Origin: JAHCHL01 sp964546835
GTDB taxonomy: Bacteria; Armatimonadota; Fimbriimonadia; Fimbriimonadales; ATM1
NCBI GenBank assembly: GCA_964546835.1
Contig: CAZJKW010000025.1
Coordinates: 1 to 21,725 of the forward strand
Direction of reading: 5' to 3'
DNA length: 21,725 nucleotides
The notes below the pieces were generated by a model. The model did no database searches and was not told the origin of the DNA. It saw nothing but the letters and a program-made list of their open reading frames with translations. How positions within the stretch are numbered: position 1 is the first letter of the stretch; every line of letters starts with the position of its first letter. A program made the position numbers and the translations under genes. Shown in pieces: positions 1 to 7,061 of the stretch.

Positions 1-1155
1 CATCGCCGCCAAAAAAGATAAATACTTTGCGCCCGAGCCGGAAAAAACCATAACTAACAAGAGCAAACAAATTAAACCAATGGCTGATGTAACCACCATT
101 CGCCTGAACAATGTGTGCGCCATCCATACAACTAATGCCGAAACACCTATTCCAATCAAAAATCGGAATAAAACGGAAACTTTTGGGTCTTCAATCGGCT
201 TTGGAATTTTTGCTGCCGATCCGTTTCTCATCAATCCGTTATTAATTTTTGAAACAAATTCTGAAAAACGTTTTGCAGGGTTTTTGTCCGCGGGTCCATC
301 GGGTCTGACTAATAAAACCCGAATGTTTCTTTCGGTTGCTGCACGAACATATCGGTCTTCAACGGTCAGAATATCACTTTGTGCTATCTCCGCAGCCAAT
401 ACACTGTGAACTCTCAAAGTTCGATTAAGCATATTGGTTTGAAGTTTTCTATCTCCGGCCTGATTTCCAAATTCCACACTTCCGTACCATATCCCGGCAC
501 GTGAAAATTGCTCTGCCGTATATTCAACTGAATCCCGCCAACCCAAAACCTGGTCTCCTAAAAATATAACACCAACCGCTCTAACGCGTTTCAAATCTGC
601 AACAACGCTTCGGATGGTACTTTCCGAACAAGAAGGCGGATTTCCAACTCGGGCAATAACCTCTAAATCGGCTTGTCTCACAGCAGCACAAACCTTTGCA
701 TCAAATCCAAAACCAAATGTTTTCAGCTCGTACGGTAACAAAGGAATGTTAATCGTTCCTTCTCGGCTAACAATTCTCGTGTTAACGGCTCCTTTTGGAA
801 ATCGCTCTTTGGCAATCACGCGAATCCGTTCCCACAAAACTGGATCATCGCAAGTGTAAGTTGGTGGAGTTAATCCGGTTGCAGAAATCTTGCCTGATGT
901 TTGCAAAGTTTCAAAGGTATCTTCGCTTACCACCACGCCTGTTAAACCGGCTTTTTTCATTTGAATTAAATAATCCGGCATTTTGATTCCCGAAACTGCT
1001 GCGGCTGCTCTCAAATCTTCAATCGCTGCTACAACGTGCGTTGCACGAGATTGGTTCTCAACTTTCAATCGTTGCAATGCCACATAAGCCGAAGCAAAAA
1101 AGGAAACGATTAGAATTCCAATCAAATAAATCGGCGGCTTGAATTTTTCGCTCAT
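1..1155 (-). CDS. DUF5693-family membrane protein, 3' end cut by window
   Basis: An open frame of 385 codons starts at ATG 1155 and runs off the window start without a stop, so the C-terminus is missing. The protein begins MSEKFKPPIYLIGILIV, an N-terminal membrane helix at about residues 9-25. A long soluble region follows, containing VVAAIEDLRAAAAVSG and LKRVRAVGVIFLGDQVLG, and hydrophobic helices start again near residue 340 (FLIGIGVSALVVWMAHTLF). This arrangement and the early (E/D)DLR segment fit my memory of DUF5693, a family of unknown function often near the polysaccharide pyruvyl transferase CsaB. That neighbour is not visible here. Its ATG overlaps the rhomboid stop as ATGA, so the two are translationally coupled. 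The reading frame is certain, the family name is a recollection, and no biochemical role can be given. Confidence 0.8.
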   Translation of the reverse strand, partial: MSEKFKPPIYLIGILIVSFFASAYVALQRLKVENQSRATHVVAAIEDLRAAAAVSGIKMPDYLIQMKKAGLTGVVVSEDTFETLQTSGKISATGLTPPTYTCDDPVLWERIRVIAKERFPKGAVNTRIVSREGTINIPLLPYELKTFGFGFDAKVCAAVRQADLEVIARVGNPPSCSESTIRSVVADLKRVRAVGVIFLGDQVLGWRDSVEYTAEQFSRAGIWYGSVEFGNQAGDRKLQTNMLNRTLRVHSVLAAEIAQSDILTVEDRYVRAATERNIRVLLVRPDGPADKNPAKRFSEFVSKINNGLMRNGSAAKIPKPIEDPKVSVLFRFLIGIGVSALVVWMAHTLFRRMVVTSAIGLICLLLLVMVFSGSGAKYLSFLAAM

Positions 1156-1817
1156 AACGTCGCACCAAACAGGTTCTTATTACTTTTCTTCTTTCCGATA
1201 ATCATTACAACTAACATTCCCACCAAAAATCCGCCGGCGTGAGCCCAGTTCGCAACTCCCGGTTGCACCACAAAAATCTGCAACAAAAACCAAAATCCAA
1301 GCATGATCCATGCTGGCAATGTAAACGTCCAAAAGATAAACGGCGGCACCGTAACTTCCAAAAGCGAAGATGGAAACAGCAGTAAGTACGCTCCCATAAC
1401 GCCGGCAATGGCTCCACTTGCCCCCAACATTGAACTTCCGCTCATCGGGTCAACGAAAACTTGGGTAACTGCCGCCGCAACACCAAAAAACAGGTAGTAA
1501 ACCAAGAATCTCCAGGAACCCCATGCTTCCTCAACGCGCGGACCAAACACCCATAAAAAAATAAGGTTGCCAACGATATGAAGCAAACTGCCATGTAAAA
1601 ACGCGCTGGTAAAAAGGGTTAACAATGGCTCCTTATCGCCTCCTCGAAGAGCAGCATAAACATCAATCGGGCGGGCAGCCAAATCCGCAAAAACCGTTCT
1701 CTGACCAAAAACGGTCCAGTTACGGTCCCATAGATAAATCAAAATAAGCAACCCAAGCAGGGTGAACGTAACCCAAGGGGTCGTGCGGACCTCCTCTTCG
1801 TCTCGCAAGGGAATCAT
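1152..1817 (-). CDS. Rhomboid-family intramembrane serine protease
   Basis: A 221-residue polytopic membrane protein. Rhomboids cleave transmembrane segments of substrates within the lipid bilayer using a Ser-His dyad. The motifs are visible: HxxxN-type residues in HIVGNLIFLWVFGPRVE (H80, N84), the nucleophile in GASGAIAG (Ser134), and the catalytic His in WAHAGGFLVG (His193). About six hydrophobic segments are present, with an N-terminal helix at 16-30 followed by an extended loop typical of the bacterial subclass that starts MIPLRD. The length is normal and all dyad residues are intact, so it should be active. It lies 23 bases downstream of the zinc-ribbon gene and overlaps the DUF5693 gene by four bases. 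The substrate is unknown. Confidence 0.95.
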   Translation of the reverse strand: MIPLRDEEEVRTTPWVTFTLLGLLILIYLWDRNWTVFGQRTVFADLAARPIDVYAALRGGDKEPLLTLFTSAFLHGSLLHIVGNLIFLWVFGPRVEEAWGSWRFLVYYLFFGVAAAVTQVFVDPMSGSSMLGASGAIAGVMGAYLLLFPSSLLEVTVPPFIFWTFTLPAWIMLGFWFLLQIFVVQPGVANWAHAGGFLVGMLVVMIIGKKKSNKNLFGATL

Positions 1818-1840
1818 GCCGGTCCAGCAAATATAGCAGA

Positions 1841-2035
1841 TTAAGAGGTTTGGGGCTTATCTTCTTTAAAAACGAAATCAACTGCCCGACTCAATCGTAC
1901 CGGGTCTCGGTCAAATAAGCCGATCCAACCGCATGCTTTGCACTTCGGTTCTTTAACCGTAAGTAACCGATTGCAAACCGGACATTTTTTAAGAACGTCT
2001 TGCTTTTCTAATTTTGACTTTCCCCTCAATCCCAC
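1841..2035 (-). CDS. Small zinc-ribbon protein
   Basis: A 64-residue protein with two Cys pairs, CPVC (about residues 18-21) and CKAC (about 32-35), separated by ten residues: a compact zinc-ribbon knuckle. The N-terminus is rich in Lys and Arg, and the C-terminus is a charged tail with no other domain. The start is ambiguous. GTG at 2035 is the first candidate, but the purine tract AAGG lies directly against it. TTG at 2029 has better ribosome-binding spacing to the same tract and would remove two residues. An in-frame stop three codons before the GTG rules out a longer protein. It sits between the M28 and rhomboid genes in the same orientation. Function unknown; proteins of this size can be regulators or RNA/protein adaptors, but nothing here decides that. 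Confidence 0.75.
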   Translation of the reverse strand: MGLRGKSKLEKQDVLKKCPVCNRLLTVKEPKCKACGWIGLFDRDPVRLSRAVDFVFKEDKPQTS

Positions 2036-2068
2036 CCTTATTTATTCGGCAGAATGAATGCACAATTT

Positions 2069-2100
2069 AAGTGGTTCCACAATTACCGGTGGAATTACTT
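2069..2100. other. Intercistronic inverted repeat (hairpin) after the M28 stop
   Basis: AAGTGGTTCCAC (2069-2080) and GTGGAATTACTT (2089-2100) are inverted copies matching at 10 of 12 positions around an 8-base loop. It starts one base after the M28 stop codon, between that gene and the zinc-ribbon gene. In a plus-strand transcript the two mismatches would be G-U wobbles. In the minus-strand mRNA, the one expected here, they are A-C mismatches inside the stem. No T-run follows on the minus strand, so it does not look like an intrinsic terminator. mRNA processing, 3'-end stabilisation or partial attenuation are possible. Confidence 0.6.
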
Positions 2101-2101
2101 G

Positions 2102-2959
2102 CTACCGCTCTTTTCTTACAAAACTCTCAAGCACTCTGCCAACTTTTCCTAAAGACTCGGCACTGCACTTATCCATCGTGTCCTGAAGTGTATGCCAATA
2201 AGGATAAGTAAAGTCAATCAAATCCATGGTCGGGATTCCAACATCGTTTAATGGCAAGTGGTCATCGAAAATATATCCTTGCACACGATTTGGAAAGGTC
2301 TTTGATTCACCCATTTCTGCTGCATGAGCATAAAACCTCTCCACCAAACTTCCGGCATATTGAATGCTGTACGGCTCTTTTGGAATGGACAAATCTTTGT
2401 CTCCAATCATGTCAAGCAAAATGCCCCAAGCATATTGATTCGCCTTTGCATTTAATGCAAAGTGCTTCGCACCCAAAAACATTTCATCCAGCGACGGACC
2501 TAAATCTTCGCCATCCGTAAACAAAAACAAAACGTTTACGTTCGGCGGATCCGTTTTGAATCCACGCAAAATCTCAAGCAACACGGCGACCCCGCTGGCT
2601 CCGTCATTTGCACCGAGAATCGGCTTGTTTCGGTTCGATTCCTTATCATCCTGGTCGGCACTTGGTCTTGTATCCCAATGCGCCAAAAGAATCACGGTTT
2701 TTGTCGAACCGACATTCACTTCGGCAAGAATGTTGGACATTTTAATTTCTGAATCCGTTTTGCTCCAATGGTAAGTAAACGGTTGCAACTTAACTTTGTC
2801 GGTGTATTTTTTGCACTCTTCTACAATCCAATCGCGACATTTTGTATGTCCAGCCGAGCCCGGATTTCTGGGTCCAAACTCAACTTGAGTTTTTAGGTAC
2901 TCCCATGCTTTTGTTTGGTCAAACTTAATTTTTGGGGTTTGACCACAAGTGGTAATCAA
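2102..2959 (-). CDS. M28-family glutaminyl-cyclase-like zinc hydrolase, probably exported
   Basis: The sequence matches the M28 aminopeptidase / glutaminyl-peptide cyclotransferase fold. Numbering from TTG 2959: FGPRNPGSAGHTKCRDWI (28-45), AHWDTRP (H94, D96), LGANDGASGVAVLLE (D119), the acidic pair in TDGEDLG (E151, D152), LLDMIGD (D183), FDDHLPL (231-237) and a late YWHTLQD (H256). IFDDHLPL followed by the WHT motif is closer to glutaminyl cyclases than to ordinary aminopeptidases, so N-terminal pyroglutamate formation is a plausible activity; simple peptide cleavage remains possible. The only conventional start is TTG 2959, which leaves just MITTC at the N-terminus. The frame upstream is open and encodes YRRSLIAIFATGVLITTC, which looks like an export or lipoprotein signal but has no ATG, GTG or TTG. 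That stretch overlaps the end of the preceding gene, so the true start is unresolved. Confidence 0.88.
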   Translation of the reverse strand: MITTCGQTPKIKFDQTKAWEYLKTQVEFGPRNPGSAGHTKCRDWIVEECKKYTDKVKLQPFTYHWSKTDSEIKMSNILAEVNVGSTKTVILLAHWDTRPSADQDDKESNRNKPILGANDGASGVAVLLEILRGFKTDPPNVNVLFLFTDGEDLGPSLDEMFLGAKHFALNAKANQYAWGILLDMIGDKDLSIPKEPYSIQYAGSLVERFYAHAAEMGESKTFPNRVQGYIFDDHLPLNDVGIPTMDLIDFTYPYWHTLQDTMDKCSAESLGKVGRVLESFVRKER

Positions 2960-2982
2960 AACGCCGGTTGCAAAAATAGCAA

Positions 2983-3558
2983 TTAACGAGCGACGATATA
3001 TCGTGGTGATCGTACCGACCCCGTTTTGCCTTTCAATACGTCTTCAACCGATTTACCGGAAGTACTGACTATTTGCGACTTTTCCCAGATTTTAAAATAT
3101 CCTAATGCGCCGCGAGCCAACGACGCCGGCATGGCGACTTGATAAGAGTTTCCTTTGTCCAGAGGCATTTCATTAACTGAAATCTCCTTCACCCGCGAGC
3201 CGGACGGCGCAGACGGATTAAAGGTGACGACCATTCCTGACAATTGCAAAAACGCACTGCTTGAATCCGGATAGTTAGATACGGATTTTTCGGCAGCATC
3301 AAAAATCTGCTTACCAAGCAACCTCATCACGACGACTTCATCGGATGGGTATTGCAACAGTCCGGCGAGGTCTCCACCCGGGTCTGGCTGTTTCAACAAT
3401 CCGGCAGCCAAAAAGGCGATGTCGGCTTGGGTGCTTTCCTTCAAAGCATCCGCTGCGGCTTGTGCGCGAGCGTGCGGCCCGGAGTTGACATCCGAGACGA
3501 CCTGAGCAATCGCCAACGAGGCGACCACCCATAGGATGAAAATGAAACCCTTTCTCAT
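2983..3558 (-). CDS. Secreted protein resembling a stand-alone 5'-nucleotidase C-terminal domain
   Basis: The start chosen is ATG 3558, giving a clean signal peptide (MRKGFIFILWVVASLAIAQ). The frame is also open from ATG 3582 and ATG 3615, and none of the three has a good ribosome-binding site. The mature part contains ADIAFLAAGLLK, GGDLAGLLQYPSDEVVVMRL, a long FNPSAPSG-type strand region and YQVAMPASLARGALGYFKIW. That order resembles the substrate-specificity C-terminal domain of 5'-nucleotidase/UshA proteins. The N-terminal metallophosphoesterase domain is absent and is not encoded upstream, so it cannot be a complete nucleotidase. It may bind a nucleotide or serve as a partner subunit. Its stop overlaps the presumed beginning of the M28 gene, suggesting coupled translation. 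The family call is by pattern memory only. Confidence 0.65.
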   Translation of the reverse strand: MRKGFIFILWVVASLAIAQVVSDVNSGPHARAQAAADALKESTQADIAFLAAGLLKQPDPGGDLAGLLQYPSDEVVVMRLLGKQIFDAAEKSVSNYPDSSSAFLQLSGMVVTFNPSAPSGSRVKEISVNEMPLDKGNSYQVAMPASLARGALGYFKIWEKSQIVSTSGKSVEDVLKGKTGSVRSPRYIVAR

Positions 3559-3738
3559 CTGCTTTGTTAGACCCCGTATCATGGAATAAGTTTCGGTCAG
3601 ATTGCTCAATAACATAGGTCAGTGGACTTTTGCCCTTGTCACTGAGAATCTCTTCTTTCTTAATCTGTCCTTTTGCTTCTAACCGAATCTACGGAAAGAC
3701 TTGTTCCCGGTAAAACTACTAGGTTTTGAAAAAAATCC

Positions 3739-3769
3739 TTGACAAATGGCGTTCCCGAGTACTTATGAG
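3739..3769 (+). promoter_or_regulatory. Candidate promoter for the kinase gene
   Basis: A perfect TTGACA hexamer at 3739-3744 follows an A/T-rich tract (GAAAAAAATCC). The -10 element is not clear-cut: ACTTAT (16-base spacer) and TATGAG (3764-3769, 19-base spacer) are both imperfect. It is the only strong -35 sequence in the intergenic region and points towards the kinase, which would receive a leader of about 110 bases. The organism's sigma consensus is unknown. Confidence 0.45.
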
Positions 3770-3807
3770 TGTAAGTCGCAATCTTTGCCGGCATGAAACG
3801 ACTTCGG

Positions 3808-3844
3808 TTCTCCAAGAGAGAAATGCACCTTGAAAACTAAATAA
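3808..3844 (+). promoter_or_regulatory. nut-like element: small hairpin plus boxA-like sequence
   Basis: TTCTC (3808-3812) and GAGAA (3818-3822) can form a five-pair hairpin with the loop CAAGA. Two bases later comes TGCACCTTGAAAACTAAATA (3824-3843). This closely resembles the boxA antitermination segment found in rRNA operon leaders and spacers of many bacteria (for example TGCTCTTTGAAAACT in Bacillus, ACCTTGAAAACT in cyanobacteria). The hairpin-then-boxA order matches boxB-boxA of rRNA leaders. No rRNA gene follows; the next gene is the kinase. The similarity is from memory, and a transcription-antitermination role is an inference. Confidence 0.4.
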
Positions 3845-3848
3845 CCGC

Positions 3849-3865
3849 GGCGGGCTCTACCCGCC
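3849..3865 (+). other. GC-rich hairpin in the kinase 5' leader
   Basis: GGCGGG (3849-3854), the loop CTCTA and CCCGCC (3860-3865) make a perfect six-pair stem, ending 20 bases before the kinase ATG. No T-run follows, so it is not a standard terminator. Together with a weak purine tract (AAGAAG) touching the ATG, it could limit ribosome access, or act with the boxA-like element just upstream. Confidence 0.5.
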
Positions 3866-3885
3866 AAAAGCCCATAATTAAGAAG

Positions 3886-5598
3886 ATGAGTTCAGGCACT
3901 GGGATGCTGGGCAAATACCAAATCATTCGGGAAATCGCTCGAAGCAACGATATTGTTTACGAAGCATGGGACCCGGAGATGGGGCGACGCATTGCCTTAA
4001 AAGAACTCAACTTCCCGGCTGCAGCAAACGAAAAAGGCAAACAAGACCGTCTGGAACGTTTCAAAAGAGAAGCGCGTGCCGCAGGTTCTTTGGCGCATCC
4101 GAACATCGTAACGATTTACGATTACGGTGAGGACAACGGCCGCTACTACATTGCGATGGAATATTTGGAAGGTCAAACCCTTCGCAATCGCGTGGATGCA
4201 GAAGGCGCGTTAAAACAGGAAGACGCAATTCACATTATCTGCGAAGTTCTGGATGGATTGGCGTATGCACATGATAAAGGCGTGATTCATCGCGACGTGA
4301 AGCCGGACAATATTCAGTTGCTTCCGGATAATCGCGTAAAAATAACGGACTTCGGAATTGCAAGATTAATGTTTGAGCCGAATCTAACGGTTGACGGACA
4401 AATTTTTGGAACTCCAAGTTATATGTCACCGGAACAAATTGTAGGAAGAGAAATTGATGCGCGAAGCGATATTTTTTCTTGCGGAATTCTGTTGTATGAA
4501 GCATTAAGCGGAAAGAAGCCGTTTTCCGGAGATTCGGTGGTAGCCATTAGTCATTCCATCATGCATTTTGATCCACCGGACCCAAGCGGTGTGAGTTTCC
4601 CAATTTGTCAAATAATTCGTCGTGCGTTGGATAAAGCACCGGATAATCGTTATGCAAGCGCAAAACTGATGTCAAAAGAATTGCGCGAGGCGATTGAAAA
4701 TTTGGCAATGGATCCACGAATTGCCGCTCCGCCACCCATCAATCAACCTGCAAATCCGTATGGTTCGACCTATCTTCCTCCGGTGATTGCGCAACAACCG
4801 ATGAACCCTTATGGTCAGCCGTATGGACAGACTTATAGCGGGCCAACACCATCGGTTCCGAATGCACCTCCAACTCCTTTTCCGCCGGGATGGGTGGACC
4901 CGCCAAAACGCCCCATGTTCAAGCCGGAGACGGTTCAGTTTTTTCAAAAAACTTTTCTGGTGATTTTAGTTTTTGGTTCAATTGTTGCGGGCACTTTTTT
5001 GTTGGTTGCGTACCTGAATCGAACAGCGGAAGAAAATAAAGCGAGAAATCTTGATTCCGACCAATATGCCGCCAGAATTCAGCAGGCGGAAAACATTGCA
5101 TCGGCTGATGTGAACGCTGCCATTCGTCAATTGGAAGAAATTGAATCGGCGTTGCAATCTCAAGACCAAAAGCAACGGGTCGCCAAGTTGCTTTCGCGAT
5201 ATTTTGTGATTCGAGGCGAAAGCGCGCTTGCGGTTGATAATTTGAACAGCGCTATTTCAGATTTTGAGTCGGGAATTCAGCGAGATAACTCTAATGCTGC
5301 AGCGCATCATGCTTTGGGAATGGCTATCAAACAAAAAGCGGCGCGCTCGAATGATATTAATGAAAGAATTTTGCTTTTGGAACAAGCAACCGAATCGTTG
5401 AAACGCGCCGTTGATTTTGAGTCCGGCTCTTTAAAACAGGCCTATCGGATTGATGCTGCAGACGCTTATTTAAAACTGGGAATTGAGTTAAAGATTATCG
5501 GTGATACAGGAAGTGCAGCGATTTCATTTGCAAATGCTGCATCGGTTGCTCCCGGAACTGCCGAAGCATCAAAAGCCCTTGAAGAAATGAGGAATTAG
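3886..5598 (+). CDS. Transmembrane Ser/Thr protein kinase with TPR-like C-terminal region
   Basis: 570 residues: a Hanks-type kinase domain at about 10-275, a Pro/Tyr/Gly-rich linker (282-345, several NPYG/QPYG segments), one membrane helix (about 357-377) and a C-terminal helical, TPR-like region (about 385-565). Most catalytic residues are present: ALKE (K39), REA (E62), HRDVKPDN (D137, N142), DFG (155-157) and SPE (181-183) after an activation loop containing TVDGQIFGTPSYM. The nucleotide loop is odd: it reads EIARSNDIVYEA, without the usual GxGxxG glycines. The catalytic and metal-binding residues suggest activity, but nucleotide binding may differ from canonical enzymes. By topology the kinase is cytoplasmic and the TPR region lies across the membrane, fitting a receptor or scaffold. 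The gene stands alone behind a divergent promoter region, and its stop overlaps the convergent SLH gene by 4 bases. Substrates are unknown; FHA and VWA proteins at 17108-20906 are candidates for the same pathway. Confidence 0.93.
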   Translation: MSSGTGMLGKYQIIREIARSNDIVYEAWDPEMGRRIALKELNFPAAANEKGKQDRLERFKREARAAGSLAHPNIVTIYDYGEDNGRYYIAMEYLEGQTLRNRVDAEGALKQEDAIHIICEVLDGLAYAHDKGVIHRDVKPDNIQLLPDNRVKITDFGIARLMFEPNLTVDGQIFGTPSYMSPEQIVGREIDARSDIFSCGILLYEALSGKKPFSGDSVVAISHSIMHFDPPDPSGVSFPICQIIRRALDKAPDNRYASAKLMSKELREAIENLAMDPRIAAPPPINQPANPYGSTYLPPVIAQQPMNPYGQPYGQTYSGPTPSVPNAPPTPFPPGWVDPPKRPMFKPETVQFFQKTFLVILVFGSIVAGTFLLVAYLNRTAEENKARNLDSDQYAARIQQAENIASADVNAAIRQLEEIESALQSQDQKQRVAKLLSRYFVIRGESALAVDNLNSAISDFESGIQRDNSNAAAHHALGMAIKQKAARSNDINERILLLEQATESLKRAVDFESGSLKQAYRIDAADAYLKLGIELKIIGDTGSAAISFANAASVAPGTAEASKALEEMRN

Positions 5599-6047
5599 CG
5601 ATCAGAAATTTCGGGGCGGCAAAGGGATGCAATTCGAGTCGAAATTTGAGATAAAGCCACTGCCATCATTTTCGGGGAAATGGTGTCACTTGGGCCCATA
5701 AAAATGGGAGAGTAGTAAGGCAAGAATCCCTCTTTTGCAAGGCGAATCATTGCAGATTTCGAACCATCGGTATCTTTTCCGGAAATCTTTTTTTCATTGA
5801 TGGTTTTCTTTTCCGGTTGGCGAACAAACGTTTTTCGAATATCGGTGATGAATTTGTCCATCAGAACGGCAAATTCATATCGGGTAACGGGCTGGTCACC
5901 TTGAAATTTTGCGCCGGGTTGCGGAGAAAGCATTTTGGTTTCAACCAGGTTGGCAATGGAGTTTGAAGCCCAATGATTTTTGGGGACATCGGTATATCCT
6001 GCGGTTTGCAAAATCAGACCTGCAATTGCAACTGAAAAAATGACCAT
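5595..6047 (-). CDS. Secreted protein with a single SLH domain
   Basis: 150 residues with a hydrophobic export segment at 1-16 (MVIFSVAIAGLILQTAG). One S-layer-homology domain follows at about 18-68 (GYTDVPKNHWASNSIANLVE, then VTRYEFAVLMDKFI). The rest has no domain I recognise and contains IRLAKEGFLPYYSPIF and SPKMMAVALSQIS. SLH domains bind pyruvylated or otherwise secondary cell-wall polymers, or peptidoglycan, and tether surface or outer-membrane proteins. A single copy suggests oligomerisation or a weak anchor. AGGAG at 6054-6058 overlaps the mreB stop and sits at good spacing to ATG 6047, so translation follows mreB in the same message. The 3' end overlaps the convergent kinase gene by four bases. 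Confidence 0.85.
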   Translation of the reverse strand: MVIFSVAIAGLILQTAGYTDVPKNHWASNSIANLVETKMLSPQPGAKFQGDQPVTRYEFAVLMDKFITDIRKTFVRQPEKKTINEKKISGKDTDGSKSAMIRLAKEGFLPYYSPIFMGPSDTISPKMMAVALSQISTRIASLCRPEISDR

Positions 6048-6053
6048 TGTATT

Positions 6054-6058
6054 CTCCT
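6054..6058 (-). promoter_or_regulatory. Ribosome-binding site of the SLH gene
   Basis: AGGAG on the minus strand, six bases before ATG 6047 and overlapping the last bases of mreB including its TAG stop. It fixes the start of the SLH gene and indicates coupled translation with mreB. Confidence 0.75.
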
Positions 6059-7061
6059 ATTTTCCGACTTTTCTGATGGTTGAAAGACTTTCGAGTGAAC
6101 GACCAGTTCCAAGCGCGACGCAATGTAAGGCGTTTTCTGCGACTCGAACTGGAATATCGGTTACGGCAGAAAGCAGGTAATCAATTCCTCTCAACAGTCC
6201 GCCGCCGCCGGTCACTGTTATTCCTCGCGTGATGATGTCGCTGCTTAATTCGGGAGGTGTGCTTTCAAGAACCGTGCAAACTTTTTCTGTAATTTGCCTC
6301 AGAGGGTCCATCATCGCTTCGCGGACTTCTTCGCTGGTGACTTCTACAGTTCTTGGCAATCCTGCCATCAAATCTCGACCGCGAACTTCCAACCGTAATT
6401 CTTGTTGGAGTGGATAAGCAGACCCAATTTTCCATTTAATTTCTTCGGCGGTTCGTTCACCGACCATCAAATTAAATGCGGCTCTTAAATGTCGAACAAT
6501 GGCTTCATCTAATTTGTTGCCGCCAACGCGCATGCTTTCGGAAATGACCAGACCGCCAAGCGAAATAACTGCAATATCGGTTGTGCCTCCACCAATATCT
6601 ACTACCATGTTTCCGCCGGGAGAATTGATTGGCAAACCTGCGCCGATAGCAGCCGCCATCGGTTCTTCAATCGTAAAACATTCGCCCGCTCCGGCTTCTC
6701 TTGCTGCTTGGACGACGGCTCGTTTTTCAACGTTGGTTGCACTACTTGGAACGCATATCATTAATTTCGGACGGAATAATCTGCGTTTGCCACAAACTCT
6801 GTCAATTAAGAATTCGAGCATTTTCAGTGTGTGCGTGTAGTCGGCAATTACGCCATCTCTAAGCGGACGAATTGCAACGATGCTTCCGGGAGTCCTGCCA
6901 ATCATTTCTCGCGCTTCTTCACCAACGGCAAGTACGCGTTTGGTTTCGGTGTTTAATGCAACGACGGTGGGTTCTTCAACAACAATTCCTTCGCCTTTTT
7001 TGTAAACAAGGATATTGGAAGTGCCGAGGTCAATTCCTAATTCGACTCCTAATTTGACCAT
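6057..7061 (-). CDS. mreB: Rod-shape-determining actin homologue MreB
   Basis: 334 residues, the normal size for MreB, the ATP-binding bacterial actin. MreB forms short filaments on the inner face of the cytoplasmic membrane and steers peptidoglycan synthesis along the cell side wall. Actin-fold signatures are complete: phosphate-1 GIDLGTSN (9-16), VPSSATNVEKRAV (104-116), IEEPMAAAIGAGLP (131-144, with the catalytic Glu133), phosphate-2 DIGGGTTDIAVISLGG (155-170), GERTAEEIK (201-209) and the adenosine motif TGGGGLLRG (284-292). The family's usual GTANT reads GTSNI here. The ATG overlaps the end of murA by 13 bases, and the SLH gene follows at once. The usual partners mreC and mreD are not adjacent; murA is instead, linking precursor synthesis to its spatial control. 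Confidence 0.97.
   Translation of the reverse strand: MVKLGVELGIDLGTSNILVYKKGEGIVVEEPTVVALNTETKRVLAVGEEAREMIGRTPGSIVAIRPLRDGVIADYTHTLKMLEFLIDRVCGKRRLFRPKLMICVPSSATNVEKRAVVQAAREAGAGECFTIEEPMAAAIGAGLPINSPGGNMVVDIGGGTTDIAVISLGGLVISESMRVGGNKLDEAIVRHLRAAFNLMVGERTAEEIKWKIGSAYPLQQELRLEVRGRDLMAGLPRTVEVTSEEVREAMMDPLRQITEKVCTVLESTPPELSSDIITRGITVTGGGGLLRGIDYLLSAVTDIPVRVAENALHCVALGTGRSLESLSTIRKVGK

Noticed and set aside
80..986. Three plus-strand open frames at 80-409, 614-859 and 795-986
   Set aside because: The minus strand is open without interruption from 1155 to the window start and gives a coherent DUF5693-like membrane protein, so these are shadows.
3765..3833. 22-codon open frame (ATG 3765 to TGA 3833) in the kinase leader, a possible leader peptide
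   Set aside because: No ribosome-binding site, and it overlaps the -10 region and the hairpin/boxA-like element; it probably arises by chance.
3849..3865. GC-rich hairpin as an intrinsic terminator
   Set aside because: No T-run follows, and no gene on the plus strand ends upstream; it lies in the kinase leader.
3616..3885. Riboswitch or tRNA-like RNA in the intergenic region
   Set aside because: Only two short hairpins are visible; I find no cloverleaf and no known riboswitch core.
4732..4860. Coding repeat in the kinase linker (NPYG/QPYG segments) as a tandem DNA repeat
   Set aside because: The segments are irregular in length and codons differ; this is ordinary low-complexity Pro/Tyr/Gly linker rather than a DNA repeat.
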